Part shown: positions 12,573-12,759 of the stretch, piece after piece
Numbering within the stretch: the stretch's first letter is position 1
How the letters are laid out: each line of letters starts with the position of its first letter
Source of the DNA: Candidatus Peribacteraceae bacterium
GTDB lineage: Bacteria; Patescibacteriota; Gracilibacteria; Peribacterales; Peribacteraceae
Assembly: GCA_018061525.1 (NCBI GenBank)
Contig: JAGOUB010000016.1
Coordinates: forward strand, 1-12,759
DNA length: 12,759 nt
Reading direction: 5' to 3'
The notes under the pieces: model-generated
What the model was told of the DNA's origin: nothing
The model's database searches: none
The model's input: only the letters and a program-made list of their open reading frames with translations
Program-made: the position numbers and the translations under genes

Positions 12573-12759
12573 TCAGTTGGTGAGGGCGACCAGTCCGCCG
12601 CTCCAAGCGTAGGGCAGCAGCGTCACGTCCCAGGGCACGATCCCCTTCCACAGGCTCTGGCCGAGCGCGTTCGGGGCGCCGTCGGCGAAGGCGTAGGCCT
12701 TCATCCAGGCGTACTTCTGGGCGATGACGGGGTTCTCGGCGGCGCGGGCGGCGAAAGCC
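12573..12759 (-). CDS. C-terminal end of an unidentified protein
   Basis: A minus-strand frame enters from the right edge and ends at TGA (12573-12575). The visible 62 codons include RAAENPVIAQKYAWMKAYAF, then ADGAPNALGQSLWKGIVPWD, and end SGGLVALTN. Codon use is strongly GC at third positions, as in neighbouring genes, and the frame is open to the edge. I do not recognise the family from this tail. It lies 19 bp upstream of rlmH on the same strand and is probably in its operon. Confidence 0.55.
   Translation of the reverse strand, partial: AFAARAAENPVIAQKYAWMKAYAFADGAPNALGQSLWKGIVPWDVTLLPYAWSGGLVALTN

Overview
The window is GC-rich, densely packed and bacterial, and it uses the standard code (TGA is a stop throughout). 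Several protein styles point to a Patescibacteria/CPR genome, possibly of the Peregrinibacteria/Peribacteria type: lipoproteins with a Kazal-like CTMEAKLCPDGSY...C start, poly-Ser/Gly linkers, SLH plus SH3 surface proteins, a HAMP-less histidine kinase, and small YVTN, DUF2975 and glycine-zipper proteins. This assignment rests on recalled family resemblance, not on a marker gene.

Layout. (1) 1-3912: a truncated membrane-anchored gene on the minus strand diverges from a tight plus-strand operon of OmpR-type response regulator, histidine kinase, 4-TM membrane protein and Cys-rich lipoprotein. The divergent promoter region holds two GCATTAA half-sites exactly 11 bp apart, the spacing used by OmpR/PhoB regulators, next to a -10 that reads towards the minus-strand gene. 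(2) 4003-9317: a Kazal-like lipoprotein and a large secreted seven-bladed YVTN propeller/SLH/SH3 protein on the plus strand. Between them lies an opposite-strand block with a GT-C-like membrane glycosyltransferase and what looks like only the first ~40 codons of a methyltransferase. This block is bracketed by an exact 36-bp direct repeat. The first copy is the 3' end of the lipoprotein gene and the second is the 3' end of a 26-codon ORF. This is the most unusual structure in the window.

(3) 9338-10998: a strong terminator, a minus-strand protein with three WW doublets (tubby/LURP-one-like?), and a minus-strand DHH/DHHA1 phosphoesterase-like protein with its own terminator, a TTG start and a TTGACA promoter. 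(4) 10999-11221: an AT-rich regulatory island with palindromes. (5) 11222-12759: a DUF2975 membrane protein (plus). On the minus strand are a 57-residue glycine-zipper protein, tRNA-Glu(CUC) with its own promoter, rlmH, and the C-terminal end of an unidentified protein.

How the parts fit: most genes are envelope-related. The two-component system probably senses an envelope condition and may control its own operon and the divergent membrane gene. The lipoproteins and the SLH/propeller protein are surface components. The glycosyltransferase/methyltransferase fragment looks like a displaced piece of a glycan operon. rlmH and tRNA-Glu are the only housekeeping genes.
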